Shown: positions 51,765-60,568, numbered from the stretch's first letter. The stretch: 64,000 nucleotides of DNA from Leifsonia xyli (GCA_003243275.1 QFQR01000008.1:1-64000); one strand, 5' to 3'. Program-made: numbers and translations. The notes: generated from the sequence alone by a model not told the origin.

Positions 51765-52089
51765 GCTCTGGCCGGGCGACATCGTCTGGGCGGACCTCGC
51801 TCCCACCCGCGGGCGGGAGCAGGCGGGGCGACGACCCGTGCTCGTCGTGGCCAACCGCGCCTACCTCGGGCTCGTCGCCGACCTGGCGATCGTCGTGCCG
51901 CTGACCACACGTGACCGCGGCTGGGACAACCACGTCGAGGTCGGCGCCGAGCTCCCCGAGCGGTCCTGGGCGATGACCGAGCAGGTGCGCACCGTCGACA
52001 GGCTGCGCCTGCGGGGGCTCATCGCGGGAGCCGACGACGAGACGATGGATGCCATCCGCGTCTGGCTCGTCGACTTCCTCGACCTCTGA
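51751..52089 (+). CDS. MazF/PemK-family endoribonuclease toxin
   Basis: 112 residues: PGDIVWADLAPTRGREQAGRRPVLVVAN (catalytic Arg loop), AIVVPLTTRDRGW, EQVRTVDRLRLRGL. Sequence-specific mRNA interferase; target site unknown. Convergent with the ABC-2 permease gene. Confidence 0.91.
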   Translation: MQSTELWPGDIVWADLAPTRGREQAGRRPVLVVANRAYLGLVADLAIVVPLTTRDRGWDNHVEVGAELPERSWAMTEQVRTVDRLRLRGLIAGADDETMDAIRVWLVDFLDL

Positions 52090-52096
52090 GCTCGCC

Positions 52097-52861
52097 TCAG
52101 CCGAGCTTGCGCCGGTAGATGAGCGCGGCCGCCGTCCACGCCACCGCGAGGATGCCGACCAACCAGGCCAGCGCGATCCACAGCTCGCCTCCCACCGGCT
52201 GCCCGGCGAAGAGGGCGCGGATGCTGTCGACGATCGAGGTGACCGGCTGGTGCTCGGCGAACCACGCGACCGGGCCCGGCATCGAGTCGGTCGGCACGAA
52301 CGCCGAGCTGATGAACGGCAGGAAGATCAGCGGGTAGCTGAAGGCGCTCGCGCCGTCGACGGACTTCGCCGAGAGCCCGGCGATGACGGCGAGCCAGGTG
52401 AGGGCGAGCGTGAACAGCACGAGGATGCCGGCCACCGAGAGCCAGGCGCCGATCGACGCCCCGGTGCGGAAGCCCATGAGCAGCGCGACGCCGACCACGA
52501 TCGCGAGCGACACGAGGTTCGCGACGAGCGAGGTGAGCACGTGGCCCCACAGCACGCTCGAGCGCGCGATCGGCATCGACTGGAACCGTTCGACGATGCC
52601 GCCCTGCAGGTCGAGGAAGAGCCGGTACGAGGTGTACGCGACGCCGGACGCGACCGTGATGAGCAGGATGCCGGGCAGCAGGTAGTCGATGTACGACCCG
52701 CCCGTGCCGGTGTCGATGGCGCCGCCCAGGACGAACACGAACAGCAGCATGAGCGCGACAGGGGTGACCGCGGTCGTGATGATCGTGTCGGGGCTGCGCA
52801 GGATGTGCCGCAGGGAGCGGCCGGTGAGCGTGGCGGTGTCGCCGAGGGCGTGAGCGGTCAT
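52097..52861 (-). CDS. ABC-2 type transporter permease (DrrB type)
   Basis: 254 residues, six helices, FVFVLGGAIDTG and the DrrB-like FQSMPIARSSVLWGHVLTSLVANL block. Exports a drug or lipid with the ATPase encoded upstream, which it overlaps by four bases. Substrate unknown. Confidence 0.92.
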   Translation of the reverse strand: MTAHALGDTATLTGRSLRHILRSPDTIITTAVTPVALMLLFVFVLGGAIDTGTGGSYIDYLLPGILLITVASGVAYTSYRLFLDLQGGIVERFQSMPIARSSVLWGHVLTSLVANLVSLAIVVGVALLMGFRTGASIGAWLSVAGILVLFTLALTWLAVIAGLSAKSVDGASAFSYPLIFLPFISSAFVPTDSMPGPVAWFAEHQPVTSIVDSIRALFAGQPVGGELWIALAWLVGILAVAWTAAALIYRRKLG

Positions 52862-53640
52862 GCCGCGTCCTTCTTTCCGGTGTCGGTGCCGACGAGGGCG
52901 AGGAAGACCTCCTCGAGGGTGGGCTGCTTCTCGACGTACTCGACCGTCGCGGGCGGCAGCAGCGCCTTCAGCTCGGCGAGGGTGCCGTTCTGGATGATGA
53001 CCCCCGCGTGCAGGATGGCGATGCGGTCGGCGAGCTGCTCGGCCTCGTCGAGGTACTGGGTGGTGAGCAGCACGGTGGTGCCGCCCGCGGCGAGCTCGGT
53101 GATCGTGCGCCACACCTCGAGGCGCGCCTGAGGGTCGAGGCCCGTCGTCGGCTCGTCGAGGACCACGACGGACGGGTCGCCGATGAGGCTCATGGCGATG
53201 TCGAGGCGCCGCCGCATACCGCCGGAGTAGGTGCCGGCCCGACGAGGCCCGGCGTCGGTGAGCGCGAAACGGGCGAGCAGCGCGTCGGCGACGGTGCCGG
53301 GGTCGGGAAGGTGCCGCAGCCGCGCCACGAGCACGAGGTTCTCCCGCCCGCTGAGCACCTCGTCGACCGCCGCGAACTGGCCGGTGAGGCTGATCGCCTC
53401 GCGCACCCGGCCGGGCTCTCGCGCCACGTCGACGCCGTCGACGGATGCCGTGCCGGCATCCGCGCGCAGGAGGGTGGCGAGGATGCGCACGAGCGTCGTC
53501 TTGCCCGCGCCGTTCGAGCCGAGCAGCGCGACGATGCTTCCGCGCGCGACCTCGAGGTCGACGCCGCGCAGCACGGCGAGCTCGCCGAACGCCTTCTCGA
53601 GCCCCGTGACGCGGATGGCGGGTGCGGTGGCGGCGGTCAT
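52858..53640 (-). CDS. ABC transporter ATP-binding protein (DrrA type)
   Basis: 260 residues. Walker A GSNGAGKTT, Q-loop, signature YSGGMRRRLDIAMSLI, Walker B VVVLDEPTTGLDP, H-loop LLTTQYLDEAEQLADRI, and the DrrA C-terminal domain (VEYVEKQPTLEEVFLALVG). Operon of padR-DUF1048-drrA-drrB with four-base overlaps, typical of PadR-regulated exporters. Confidence 0.94.
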   Translation of the reverse strand: MTAATAPAIRVTGLEKAFGELAVLRGVDLEVARGSIVALLGSNGAGKTTLVRILATLLRADAGTASVDGVDVAREPGRVREAISLTGQFAAVDEVLSGRENLVLVARLRHLPDPGTVADALLARFALTDAGPRRAGTYSGGMRRRLDIAMSLIGDPSVVVLDEPTTGLDPQARLEVWRTITELAAGGTTVLLTTQYLDEAEQLADRIAILHAGVIIQNGTLAELKALLPPATVEYVEKQPTLEEVFLALVGTDTGKKDAA

Positions 53641-54011
53641 CGCTCCTCCTCCTTCTCGAGTCCCGTGATGGTGTCGGTGAGCCGGTTGCGCTCCTTGTCG
53701 ATCCAGCGCTTGCCCGAGTAGGCGGCGGCGAAGGCCTCCGCGAACTCGACGGGGTCGTCGCCCACGATCGACGCGATGGGTGCGCCGTCGGCGGCGGCAC
53801 GCTCCCACAGGTCGGCGAAGTCGCCGAGCATCGTCAGCATGACGGCGCTGTCGCCGTCGGTGATGCCGCCGTTGTGCATGAGGTAGCGCTCGAACGCCTC
53901 GGCGGCCGTGCGGTACGGCTCGGGCAGCGCGGCGATCCGCGCCTTGTACTGGCGGTAGGCCTTCTTGTCGGCGAGCGATCCGGTGACCAGCTCGTACCAT
54001 TTGGCAGCCAT
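53637..54011 (-). CDS. DUF1048 protein
   Basis: 124 residues: WYELVTGSLADKKAYRQYKARIAALPEPYRTAAEAFERYLMHNGG... DUF1048 is a helical protein regularly found between PadR regulators and ABC exporters; function unknown. Overlaps drrA by four bases; one base gap to padR. Confidence 0.87.
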   Translation of the reverse strand: MAAKWYELVTGSLADKKAYRQYKARIAALPEPYRTAAEAFERYLMHNGGITDGDSAVMLTMLGDFADLWERAAADGAPIASIVGDDPVEFAEAFAAAYSGKRWIDKERNRLTDTITGLEKEEER

Positions 54012-54012
54012 C

Positions 54013-54366
54013 TCAGCTGTCTCCTTCCGGGGTGGTGGGGGTGGGTGCGCCGCGCAGGCTCTCGATGTGGGCGGCGAGGAAGCTCCAGGTGCTCCAGAAC
54101 TCCTCGAGCTGGGCCCGGCCCGCCGCGTTGAGCGTGTAGACCTTGCGCGGCGGCCCCTTCTCGGACGGCACCTTCTCGACGTCGACGAAGCCGCGCTGCT
54201 CGATGCGCACGAGGAGTGCGTAGACGGTGCCCTCGACGAGGTCGGAGAACCCCTGCTCGCGCAGGCGTGCCGTGATCTCGTATCCGTAGGCCGATCTCTC
54301 GGCCAGCACGGCGAGCACGATGCCCTCGAGGGTGCCCTTGAGCATCTCGGTCATCTGGTTGGCCAT
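54013..54366 (-). CDS. PadR-family transcriptional regulator
   Basis: 117 residues. Winged HTH: LKGTLEGIVLAVLAERSAYGYEITARLREQGFSDLVEGTVYALLVRIEQRGFVDVEKV; short C-terminal helix. GGGGAGCC precedes the ATG. Probably represses its own exporter operon via the repeats at 54408-54446. Confidence 0.92.
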   Translation of the reverse strand: MANQMTEMLKGTLEGIVLAVLAERSAYGYEITARLREQGFSDLVEGTVYALLVRIEQRGFVDVEKVPSEKGPPRKVYTLNAAGRAQLEEFWSTWSFLAAHIESLRGAPTPTTPEGDS

Positions 54367-54407
54367 CCCGGCTCCCCACTACTCTGCGATGTTGACTACC
54401 GGTAGAC

Positions 54408-54446
54408 GGTAACACTGAGTACCGCTACTTGGCAACACCGAGTACC
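54408..54446. promoter_or_regulatory. Duplicated PadR operator
   Basis: GGTAACACTGAGTACC (54408-54423) and GGCAACACCGAGTACC (54431-54446), two 16-base copies 23 bases apart upstream of padR; the first copy has GGTA/TACC ends in inverted orientation. Confidence 0.5.
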
Positions 54447-54456
54447 GGATGTATGT

Positions 54457-54540
54457 CTCAGAAATGCAGGAGAACCCGACCGGAAGAGGTCAGCGCCCCG
54501 CGTTCGCGGGGGGAGACGACGGATCTCCTGCATTTCTGAG
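54457..54540. repeat. Nested hairpin between padR and TSUP genes
   Basis: Outer arms of 17 perfect bases (CTCAGAAATGCAGGAGA at 54457-54473 and its complement at 54524-54540); inside it a second hairpin CCCCGC-GTTC-GCGGGG. It lies between divergent genes, so it is not an ordinary terminator. Confidence 0.6.
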
Positions 54541-54586
54541 GGGACGGATGCGGAGTCGACCGGGTGCGACGACGCCAGAATGGAGT

Positions 54587-55357
54587 GTGACCCCGCCCAC
54601 GACTCGCCCGCCCGTCTGGGCGCTCCTCGGGATCGGCGCCGTCACCGGCCTCGTGTCGGGTCTCTTCGGGGTCGGCGGCGGGGTGGTGATCGTGCCCGCG
54701 CTCGTCGCAGCGTTTCGGATGGACCAGCGCCGCGCATCCGCCACCTCGCTCGTGGCGCTGCTGCCCATCTCGATCGCGGGCACCGTCAGCTACGCGATCA
54801 GCGGCCAGGTGGACGTGCCCGCCGCCGCGCTGCTCGCCGTCGGCAGCGTCGTCGGCTCGCCGATCGGGGTGCGGCTGCTGCACCGGCTGCCGTCGCACGC
54901 GCTTCCCTGGATCTTCGTCGGCTTCATCGGCGTAGTCATCGTCTCCCTCCTGCTCTCGCCCGCCACCCGCGACGGCGACATCGAGATCGGATGGGCGTCC
55001 GGCGCGGCGCTCGTCGGCATCGGGCTCGTCGCCGGCATCCTCTCCGGGCTCGTCGGCGTGGGCGGCGGGGTAGTCGCCGTGCCGGGGCTCGAAGTGGTGG
55101 TCGGTGCGGGCGACCTGCTGGCGCGCGGCACCTCGCTCGCCATGATGATCCCCACCACCGTGGTCGGCATCCTGTCGCACCGGAAGCATGTGGACGTCGA
55201 CCTGCGCTCCGGGCTGTCGCTCGGCGCGGCGGCCGTGCTCGTCACCCCGCTCGGCTCATGGCTCGCCCACCAGCTCGATCCACGCGTCGGCTCGATCTTC
55301 TTCGCGGCGTTCCTCGTCGCGGTCTGCGTCGTCGTCGTGCTGCGCGCCCGCCGATAG
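54587..55357 (+). CDS. TSUP/TauE-family sulfite-anion permease-like protein
   Basis: 256 residues, eight helices in two repeats (GLVSGLFGVGGGVVIVPAL and GILSGLVGVGGGVVAVPGL, the family's glycine-rich motif). Exports or imports small anions such as sulfite or taurine; not determined. GTG 54587 is used because CAGAAT lies five bases before it; an upstream ATG at 54449 would place 46 residues through the hairpin. Confidence 0.85.
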   Translation: MTPPTTRPPVWALLGIGAVTGLVSGLFGVGGGVVIVPALVAAFRMDQRRASATSLVALLPISIAGTVSYAISGQVDVPAAALLAVGSVVGSPIGVRLLHRLPSHALPWIFVGFIGVVIVSLLLSPATRDGDIEIGWASGAALVGIGLVAGILSGLVGVGGGVVAVPGLEVVVGAGDLLARGTSLAMMIPTTVVGILSHRKHVDVDLRSGLSLGAAAVLVTPLGSWLAHQLDPRVGSIFFAAFLVAVCVVVVLRARR

Positions 55358-55418
55358 CGGCGTTCGCAGGTCGCGTCAAGGGCGGGCACCGCCCCGACCG
55401 CCGGAGCATCGTTGTGCC

Positions 55419-55838
55419 GTGCACGCCGCCCGCAGGATCACCGCCGCCGCGCTGGCGCTCGCGGCGGGCCTCGCGCTCACCGCCTGCGCCTCCCTCGATG
55501 ACACCCTCGGCGACGCGGCCGACGCCGGCGTCGCCGCCCTCGGATCCTCCGCGATCGCGACCGAACTGCACGGCGAGGGCGCGCTCGTCGCCCCGACCGC
55601 CGACACGGTGCTCTCCGACGCCGTGACCGAGTTGACGGACGCGTCGCGCACCGTGCTCGAGCTCACGCCGACCGACCCCGACGCCGAGGCGCGCCGCGAC
55701 GCCGTCGAGGGCGCCCTCCGCGACGCGCTCGACGCCGTCGTCGGCGCGCGGGCGGCGCTCGCCCGCGGAGACGGGCTCGACGCCTGGACCGGACGACTCC
55801 ACGACGCCCGCGACCGGCTGGAGGCGGCATCCTCGTGA
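55419..55838 (+). CDS. Hypothetical lipoprotein
   Basis: 139 residues with an N-terminal basic stretch, hydrophobic core and lipobox LALTAC. The rest is helical and Ala/Asp/Thr-rich with no known domain. GTG start. Its stop overlaps the NRAMP-like gene start as GTGA. Confidence 0.65.
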   Translation: MHAARRITAAALALAAGLALTACASLDDTLGDAADAGVAALGSSAIATELHGEGALVAPTADTVLSDAVTELTDASRTVLELTPTDPDAEARRDAVEGALRDALDAVVGARAALARGDGLDAWTGRLHDARDRLEAASS

Positions 55839-57064
55839 AGAAGCTCTTCGCCGTCGCCCTCGGCGTGCTCACCGCGATCGGCGGCTTCGTCGACATCGGC
55901 GACCTGGTGACGAACGCCGTCGTCGGTTCGCGCTTCGGGATGTCGCTCGCCTGGGTGGTGCTTGTCGGCGTCGTCGGCATCTGCCTGTTCGCCAACATGT
56001 CGGGGCGCGTCGCCGCGGTGAGCGGACGCGCCACCTTCGAGATCATCCGCGAGCGCCTCGGGCCGCGCGCCGGGCTCGCCAACCTCGGTGCGAGCTTCTT
56101 CATCAACCTCATGACGATGGCCGCCGAGATCGGCGGCATCGCCCTCGTGCTGCAGCTCGTCACCGGCATCGGCCCGCTGCTCTGGATGCCGCTGGCCGCC
56201 TTCGCCGTGTGGATCGTGGTGTGGCGTGCCAAGTTCTCCCAGCTCGAGAACGCCGCCGGGCTGCTGGGGCTCAGCCTGATCGTGTTCGCCGTCTCCGTGG
56301 TGATGCTCGGGCCCGACTGGGGCGAGCTCGCGCATCAGGCGCTGCAGCCGAGCGTTCCGGCATCCGAGAACCCGGCCAGCTACTGGTACTACGCGGTCGC
56401 CCTGTTCGGGGCCGCGATGACGCCGTACGAGGTGTTCTTCTTCTCCTCCGGGGCCATCGAAGAGGGCTGGACCCGCAAGGACCTCGGCCAGGAGCGGATC
56501 AACGTGCTCGTCGGCTTCCCGCTCGGCGGGCTGCTGTCGCTCGCCATCGCGGCATCCGCGACCATCGTGCTGCTGCCGCAGGCGATCGCCGTGACCTCGC
56601 TGTCGCAGGTGGTGCTGCCCGTCGTGCAGGCGGGCGGCACGATCGCGTTCTGCTTCCTCGTGGTCGGGATGCTGGCCGCCTTCTTCGGGGCCGCTCTCGA
56701 GACGACCCTGTCGAGCGGGTACACGATCGCGCAGTACTTCGGATGGTCGTGGGGCAAGTTCCGCCGCCCGGCGCAGGCCGCGCGGTTCCACCTCGTGATG
56801 ATCGTCGGGCTGCTGCTGGCCCTCGCGATCCTGCTGACGGGTGTCGACCCGGTCGCGGTGACCGAGTACTCGGTGGTGTTCTCCGCGGTCGCGCTGCCGC
56901 TCACCTACATCCCGATCCTGATCATCTCGAACGACCCCGACTACATGGGCGCCGACGTCAACGGCCGCGCCGTGAACGGGATGGCGCTCGTCTACCTCGT
57001 GCTGATCCTGGTCGCCGCGGTGGCGGCGATCCCCCTCATGATCGTGACCGGGGCGGGCGCATGA
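55835..57064 (+). CDS. NRAMP-related divalent metal transporter with altered metal-site motifs
   Basis: 409 residues, about eleven helices. The helix 1 motif reads GGFVDIGDLVTN where NRAMP has DPGN, and the helix 6 motif reads AAMTPYEVFF where NRAMP has MPHN, so the metal-coordinating Met and the Pro of helix 1 are lost while the Asp is kept. NRAMP-related Mg2+ transporters are known to lack the Met. GTG start overlaps the lipoprotein stop. Followed by two PRC-barrel genes. Confidence 0.78.
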   Translation: MKKLFAVALGVLTAIGGFVDIGDLVTNAVVGSRFGMSLAWVVLVGVVGICLFANMSGRVAAVSGRATFEIIRERLGPRAGLANLGASFFINLMTMAAEIGGIALVLQLVTGIGPLLWMPLAAFAVWIVVWRAKFSQLENAAGLLGLSLIVFAVSVVMLGPDWGELAHQALQPSVPASENPASYWYYAVALFGAAMTPYEVFFFSSGAIEEGWTRKDLGQERINVLVGFPLGGLLSLAIAASATIVLLPQAIAVTSLSQVVLPVVQAGGTIAFCFLVVGMLAAFFGAALETTLSSGYTIAQYFGWSWGKFRRPAQAARFHLVMIVGLLLALAILLTGVDPVAVTEYSVVFSAVALPLTYIPILIISNDPDYMGADVNGRAVNGMALVYLVLILVAAVAAIPLMIVTGAGA

Positions 57065-57450
57065 GCAAGCACCCCTCGGTGCGCGCCGGGCGCATCATCG
57101 ACGCGCAGCTGCACCTGCTCGACCGGCAGGTGCTCGATCGCGAGGGCGTGCCGGTGACCGCGGTCGACGACCTCGAGCTGAGCGACATCCCCTTCGACGC
57201 CGACCTCGACGGTGTCGCCGCGCCCGTCGTCGAGAACCTGCTGAGCGGGGCGGTGCTCGGCACCCGCATCTTCGGGGGCCGCCCACCGGCGAGCCGCTGG
57301 CACCGCATCCCGTGGGGCTCGATCGCGGAGCTCGGCATCGCGCTCAGCCTCGACGCGCACGCGGAGGACTTCGAGCTCACCTGGCCGGAGCGCTGGGTGC
57401 GCGACCACATCATCGGCCGCATCCCCGGAGGTCGCCATGATCCTGAGTGA
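57061..57450 (+). CDS. PRC-barrel-like partner of the NRAMP-related protein
   Basis: 129 residues. Repeated short strands and pattern RAGRIIDAQLHLLDRQVLDREG..TAVDDLELSDIP resemble a PRC barrel. No membrane segment. ATG overlaps the transporter stop (ATGA), and its end overlaps the next gene by 14 bases. Probably regulates transport from the cytoplasmic side; not recognised with certainty. Confidence 0.65.
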   Translation: MSKHPSVRAGRIIDAQLHLLDRQVLDREGVPVTAVDDLELSDIPFDADLDGVAAPVVENLLSGAVLGTRIFGGRPPASRWHRIPWGSIAELGIALSLDAHAEDFELTWPERWVRDHIIGRIPGGRHDPE

Positions 57451-57775
57451 CGTGCTCGGTCACGAGGTGCGCGAGGTCGACAGCACGCGCGTCGGCCGGG
57501 TCATCGACGCGCGCTTCCGGCTCGAGGGCTCGGGCACGCCGTCGCAGGCGCGGCTCGTGGGGTTCATCGTGAGTCCGCGGTCGGCGGCGTCGTTCCTCGG
57601 CTACGAGCGCACGGTCGCCTCCCGGCCCGTCATCGTCGACCGCATCCTGCGGCACCTGCACCGCGGCTCGTTCCTCGTGCGGTGGGAGGATGTGGCGCGG
57701 ATCGAGTCGGCCGGGCGCGTGCTGCTGCGCGACGGCTACGAGCGGCTGCCGTCGGAGCTGGACGCGGAGGGGTAG
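57437..57775 (+). CDS. PRC-barrel domain protein
   Basis: 112 residues: MILSDVLGHEVREVDSTRVGRVIDARFRLEGSG...ARLVGFIVSPRSAASFLGYER, then HRGSFLVRWEDVARIESAGRVLL, a typical PRC-barrel beta structure. Third gene of the NRAMP-type operon. Confidence 0.8.
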   Translation: MILSDVLGHEVREVDSTRVGRVIDARFRLEGSGTPSQARLVGFIVSPRSAASFLGYERTVASRPVIVDRILRHLHRGSFLVRWEDVARIESAGRVLLRDGYERLPSELDAEG

Positions 57776-57781
57776 GACGCC

Positions 57782-59038
57782 TCACGGCCCCAGCATCGTG
57801 ATCGGAACGACGAGCACGCCGTCTTCCCGACGGAACATGTACCGGCCCGCCGTGACGACCACGAGCGCGGTCGGCGATCCGTGGCGGTCGGCGTCCACCC
57901 TGGTCGCGAAGGAGAGAAGCGACTCGGCCGCCGAGTCCGCCGCCGCCTCACCGAGCTTGAACTCGAAGGCCGCCCAGCGCCCGCCGGGAAGTTCCAGCAC
58001 AGCATCGACTTCGCGACCCGACTTCGTGTCGCGCCATGACGAGAGCCACCCGCCGAGCGCCTGCGCGTAGACCCGGAGATCACGCAGGACGAGCGACTCG
58101 AAGTGGAAGCCTGCGGCCCCGAGGTCGGCGAGCAGTTCGCGCGTGCCCACTCGCAGCGCGGCGAGACCGAGCGAAGGATCCACGAAATGATGCACCGGCG
58201 TGGTCCTGAGTTGCGCCCGCGACCTCATGTGCGGGCGCCACGCAGGGAGGGGCTCGAGCAGCATGAGCCGCTCGAGCACATCAAGGTAGTGGGTGAGAGT
58301 CTCGGTAGCCACCGGCCCCCCGGCGCCGCCCACCTCGCCGGCAAGAACCGAACGGTTGAGCGGGGTGCCCACCGCGCGGCCCAAGGCCGAGAACAGGCGC
58401 GCGAGTCTCACCGGATCTCGGCGCGGCCCCATCGCGGGGACATCCACTTCGGCGACGTTCGCAAGATAGGCCTCGACCCAGGCTCGTGCGTCCCGCTCGT
58501 CGAACCCCTGGGTCGCCGGCCACCCGCCGACCACCATCCGCTCGAAGACCTCGGGGATGGTCAGCGCTGCCGGCCTGGCCACGGCCGGATCGCTTCCCTC
58601 CATGAGATGCGCGAGTCTCACCGAGCCCGATGAGTGACCCGACTCGAAAAGACTCATCGGGCGCATGCTCAGACGTCCGATGCGGCCCGCACCCGAGTGC
58701 ATTCGCGCGGTATCACGCGGCCGCGCCGAGCCGGTCAACAGGTAGAGCCCACGCTCGTCGTGGTCGTCGACGGCTCGTCGTACGAGGTTCCAGATCTCCG
58801 GCGCCTCTTGCCACTCGTCGAACAAGATCGGCGCCGGGTACTCGAACAACTGAGCGGGATAGGTCTCGATCGCCGCCCGCGCGGCGGAGTCCTCGTCCAT
58901 ACGCAGTGTCGTTCGAGCATGCTGGGATGCGGTCCTCGTCTTCCCGACTGCTTTCGGACCTTCGATGAGAACGGCACCCATGATCCGGAGGCGCTGCTGC
59001 AGCTCATGATCTACGACGCGCGGACGATAGTCTGTCAT
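57782..59038 (-). CDS. DUF4143 (AAA_14-type) ATPase
   Basis: 418 residues. Walker A LIEGPKAVGKT, Walker B LFDEWQEAPE, sensor LLTGSARPRD, then a DUF4143 C-terminal half with GWLSSWRDTKSGREVDAVLELP, which resembles a nuclease fold (Glu...Asp-x-Lys EVD and EFKLG). Widely scattered in bacteria, often treated as selfish or defence-related. TAGACT is six bases before the ATG; three phased TTTATCC repeats lie further upstream. Confidence 0.85.
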   Translation of the reverse strand: MTDYRPRVVDHELQQRLRIMGAVLIEGPKAVGKTRTASQHARTTLRMDEDSAARAAIETYPAQLFEYPAPILFDEWQEAPEIWNLVRRAVDDHDERGLYLLTGSARPRDTARMHSGAGRIGRLSMRPMSLFESGHSSGSVRLAHLMEGSDPAVARPAALTIPEVFERMVVGGWPATQGFDERDARAWVEAYLANVAEVDVPAMGPRRDPVRLARLFSALGRAVGTPLNRSVLAGEVGGAGGPVATETLTHYLDVLERLMLLEPLPAWRPHMRSRAQLRTTPVHHFVDPSLGLAALRVGTRELLADLGAAGFHFESLVLRDLRVYAQALGGWLSSWRDTKSGREVDAVLELPGGRWAAFEFKLGEAAADSAAESLLSFATRVDADRHGSPTALVVVTAGRYMFRREDGVLVVPITMLGP

Positions 59039-59053
59039 CGCCGGAGTCTAACT

Positions 59054-59106
59054 TTTATCCCAAGACAACTCTATGATTTATCCGATGTGAAATCGTCTTT
59101 TTATCC
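59054..59106. repeat. Three TTTATCC repeats with 23-base period
   Basis: TTTATCC at 59054-59060, 59077-59083 and 59100-59106, followed by C or G, spaced exactly 23 bases apart. On the ATPase strand they read GGATAAA. The stretch is AT-rich compared with its surroundings. Confidence 0.65.
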
Positions 59107-59199
59107 GGATGATCCAAGTTGACGGCCGATCGGTAACCCGTCCCGCAGCCGACGTCAAGGGGCTGTCGACCACGCCCGGCCCTCGCGTAGACCGGGAGC

Positions 59200-60375
59200 A
59201 TGCGAGCAGTCACCTGGCAGGGCACGGGCAAGGTCGGAGCGGCGGACGTCGACGAGCCACGCATCATCGAACCGACCGATGCCGTCATCCGCGTCACCTC
59301 GGCGGCCGTCTGCGGATCCGACCTGCACCTGCTGAGCGTGCTGGGTCCCTTCATGGACGCGGGCGACGTGCTCGGCCACGAGACGATGGGCGTCGTCGAG
59401 GAGGTCGGCCCCGCCGTGAGGAAGCTCGCGCCGGGCGACCGCGTGGTGATCCCCTTCGTCATCGCGTGCGGCGAGTGCTTCATGTGCGAACGCGGCCTGC
59501 AGACCCAGTGCGAGACGACCCAGGGCCGCGAGCAGGGCACCGGCGCGACCCTCTACGGGTACAGCGAGCTCTACGGATCGGTTCCGGGCGGGCAGGCGGA
59601 GCGGCTGCGCGTCCTCCGCGCCGACTACAACGCGCTGAAGGTCGGCTCCGAGCTCCCCGACGAGCGCTACCTCTTCCTCAGCGACATCCTGCCCACCGCC
59701 TGGCAGGGGGTGCAGTACGCGAACGTGCCCGGGGGCGGCACCATCGGCATCCTGGGCCTCGGCCCGGTCGGGCAGTTCGCGAGCCGCATCGCGCGGCACC
59801 TGGGCTACGAGGTGCTCGCCGTTGACCCGGTGCCCGAGCGCCGCGCGATGGCGGAGCGACACGGCATCGAGACCGCCGACCTCGACGAGCACGCCGCGGC
59901 ATGGCTGCGGCAGCGCACGATGGGGCGGGGTCCGGATGCGATGCTCGACGCCGTCGGGCTGGAGGCCCACGGCAACCCTGTGGCCGGTTTCGCGCAGTTC
60001 GCGACCGGGCTGCTGCCCGACCCGATCGCCCAGAAGCTCGCGAAGACCGTCGGCGTCGACCGCCTCGCCGCGATGATGCTCGCGATCGATTCGGTGCGCC
60101 GGGGCGGAACCGTCTCGCTCAGCGGGGTGTACGGAGGCGTCGCCGATCCGATGCCCCTCATGACCCTGTTCGACAAGCAGATCGCTCTGCGGATGGGGCA
60201 GTGCAACGTGCACCACTGGCGCGAGGAGCTGCTGACGCTCGTCGAGGACCCGGCCGACCCGCTCGGCACCGAGGACCTGGTGACCCATCGCGGCACGCTC
60301 GACGACGCGGCAGAGCTCTACACGACCTTCCGCGACAAGGAGCACGGCTGCATCAAGGTGGTGCTCCAGCCGTGA
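59200..60375 (+). CDS. Zinc-dependent alcohol dehydrogenase (glutathione-independent formaldehyde dehydrogenase-like)
   Basis: 391 residues. Catalytic zinc: VCGSDLHLL (Cys), GHETMGVVEEVG (His/Glu). Structural zinc: CGECFMCERGLQTQC. NAD-binding GLGPVGQFASRIA. TAGACC is six bases before the ATG. Substrate not known; the closest relatives are FdhA-type aldehyde dismutases and plain alcohol dehydrogenases. Followed by a small acidic gene and the F420-type enzyme. Confidence 0.92.
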   Translation: MRAVTWQGTGKVGAADVDEPRIIEPTDAVIRVTSAAVCGSDLHLLSVLGPFMDAGDVLGHETMGVVEEVGPAVRKLAPGDRVVIPFVIACGECFMCERGLQTQCETTQGREQGTGATLYGYSELYGSVPGGQAERLRVLRADYNALKVGSELPDERYLFLSDILPTAWQGVQYANVPGGGTIGILGLGPVGQFASRIARHLGYEVLAVDPVPERRAMAERHGIETADLDEHAAAWLRQRTMGRGPDAMLDAVGLEAHGNPVAGFAQFATGLLPDPIAQKLAKTVGVDRLAAMMLAIDSVRRGGTVSLSGVYGGVADPMPLMTLFDKQIALRMGQCNVHHWREELLTLVEDPADPLGTEDLVTHRGTLDDAAELYTTFRDKEHGCIKVVLQP

Positions 60376-60392
60376 CGGAGAAGGAGAACACG

Positions 60393-60542
60393 ATGACGGA
60401 CACCCAGGGATTCGGCGATCGGCCGGACGACGAGGTCGACGACGACCCTCAGGGCATGAAGGGTCAACTGGATGACTCGATGAACGGCCTCGAAGAGGAC
60501 GACAACGAGGGCGAGGCCTCTCGCGGGATCCCGCAAGGCTGA
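60393..60542 (+). CDS. Hypothetical small acidic protein
   Basis: 49 residues, Asp/Glu/Gly-rich and disordered (PDDEVDDDPQGMKGQLDD, GLEEDDNEGEASRG). GGAGAAGGAG precedes the ATG. It lies between the alcohol dehydrogenase and F420-type gene on the same transcript. Confidence 0.55.
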   Translation: MTDTQGFGDRPDDEVDDDPQGMKGQLDDSMNGLEEDDNEGEASRGIPQG

Positions 60543-60568
60543 GCCGAAGGCCGAAAGACGGGACGACC

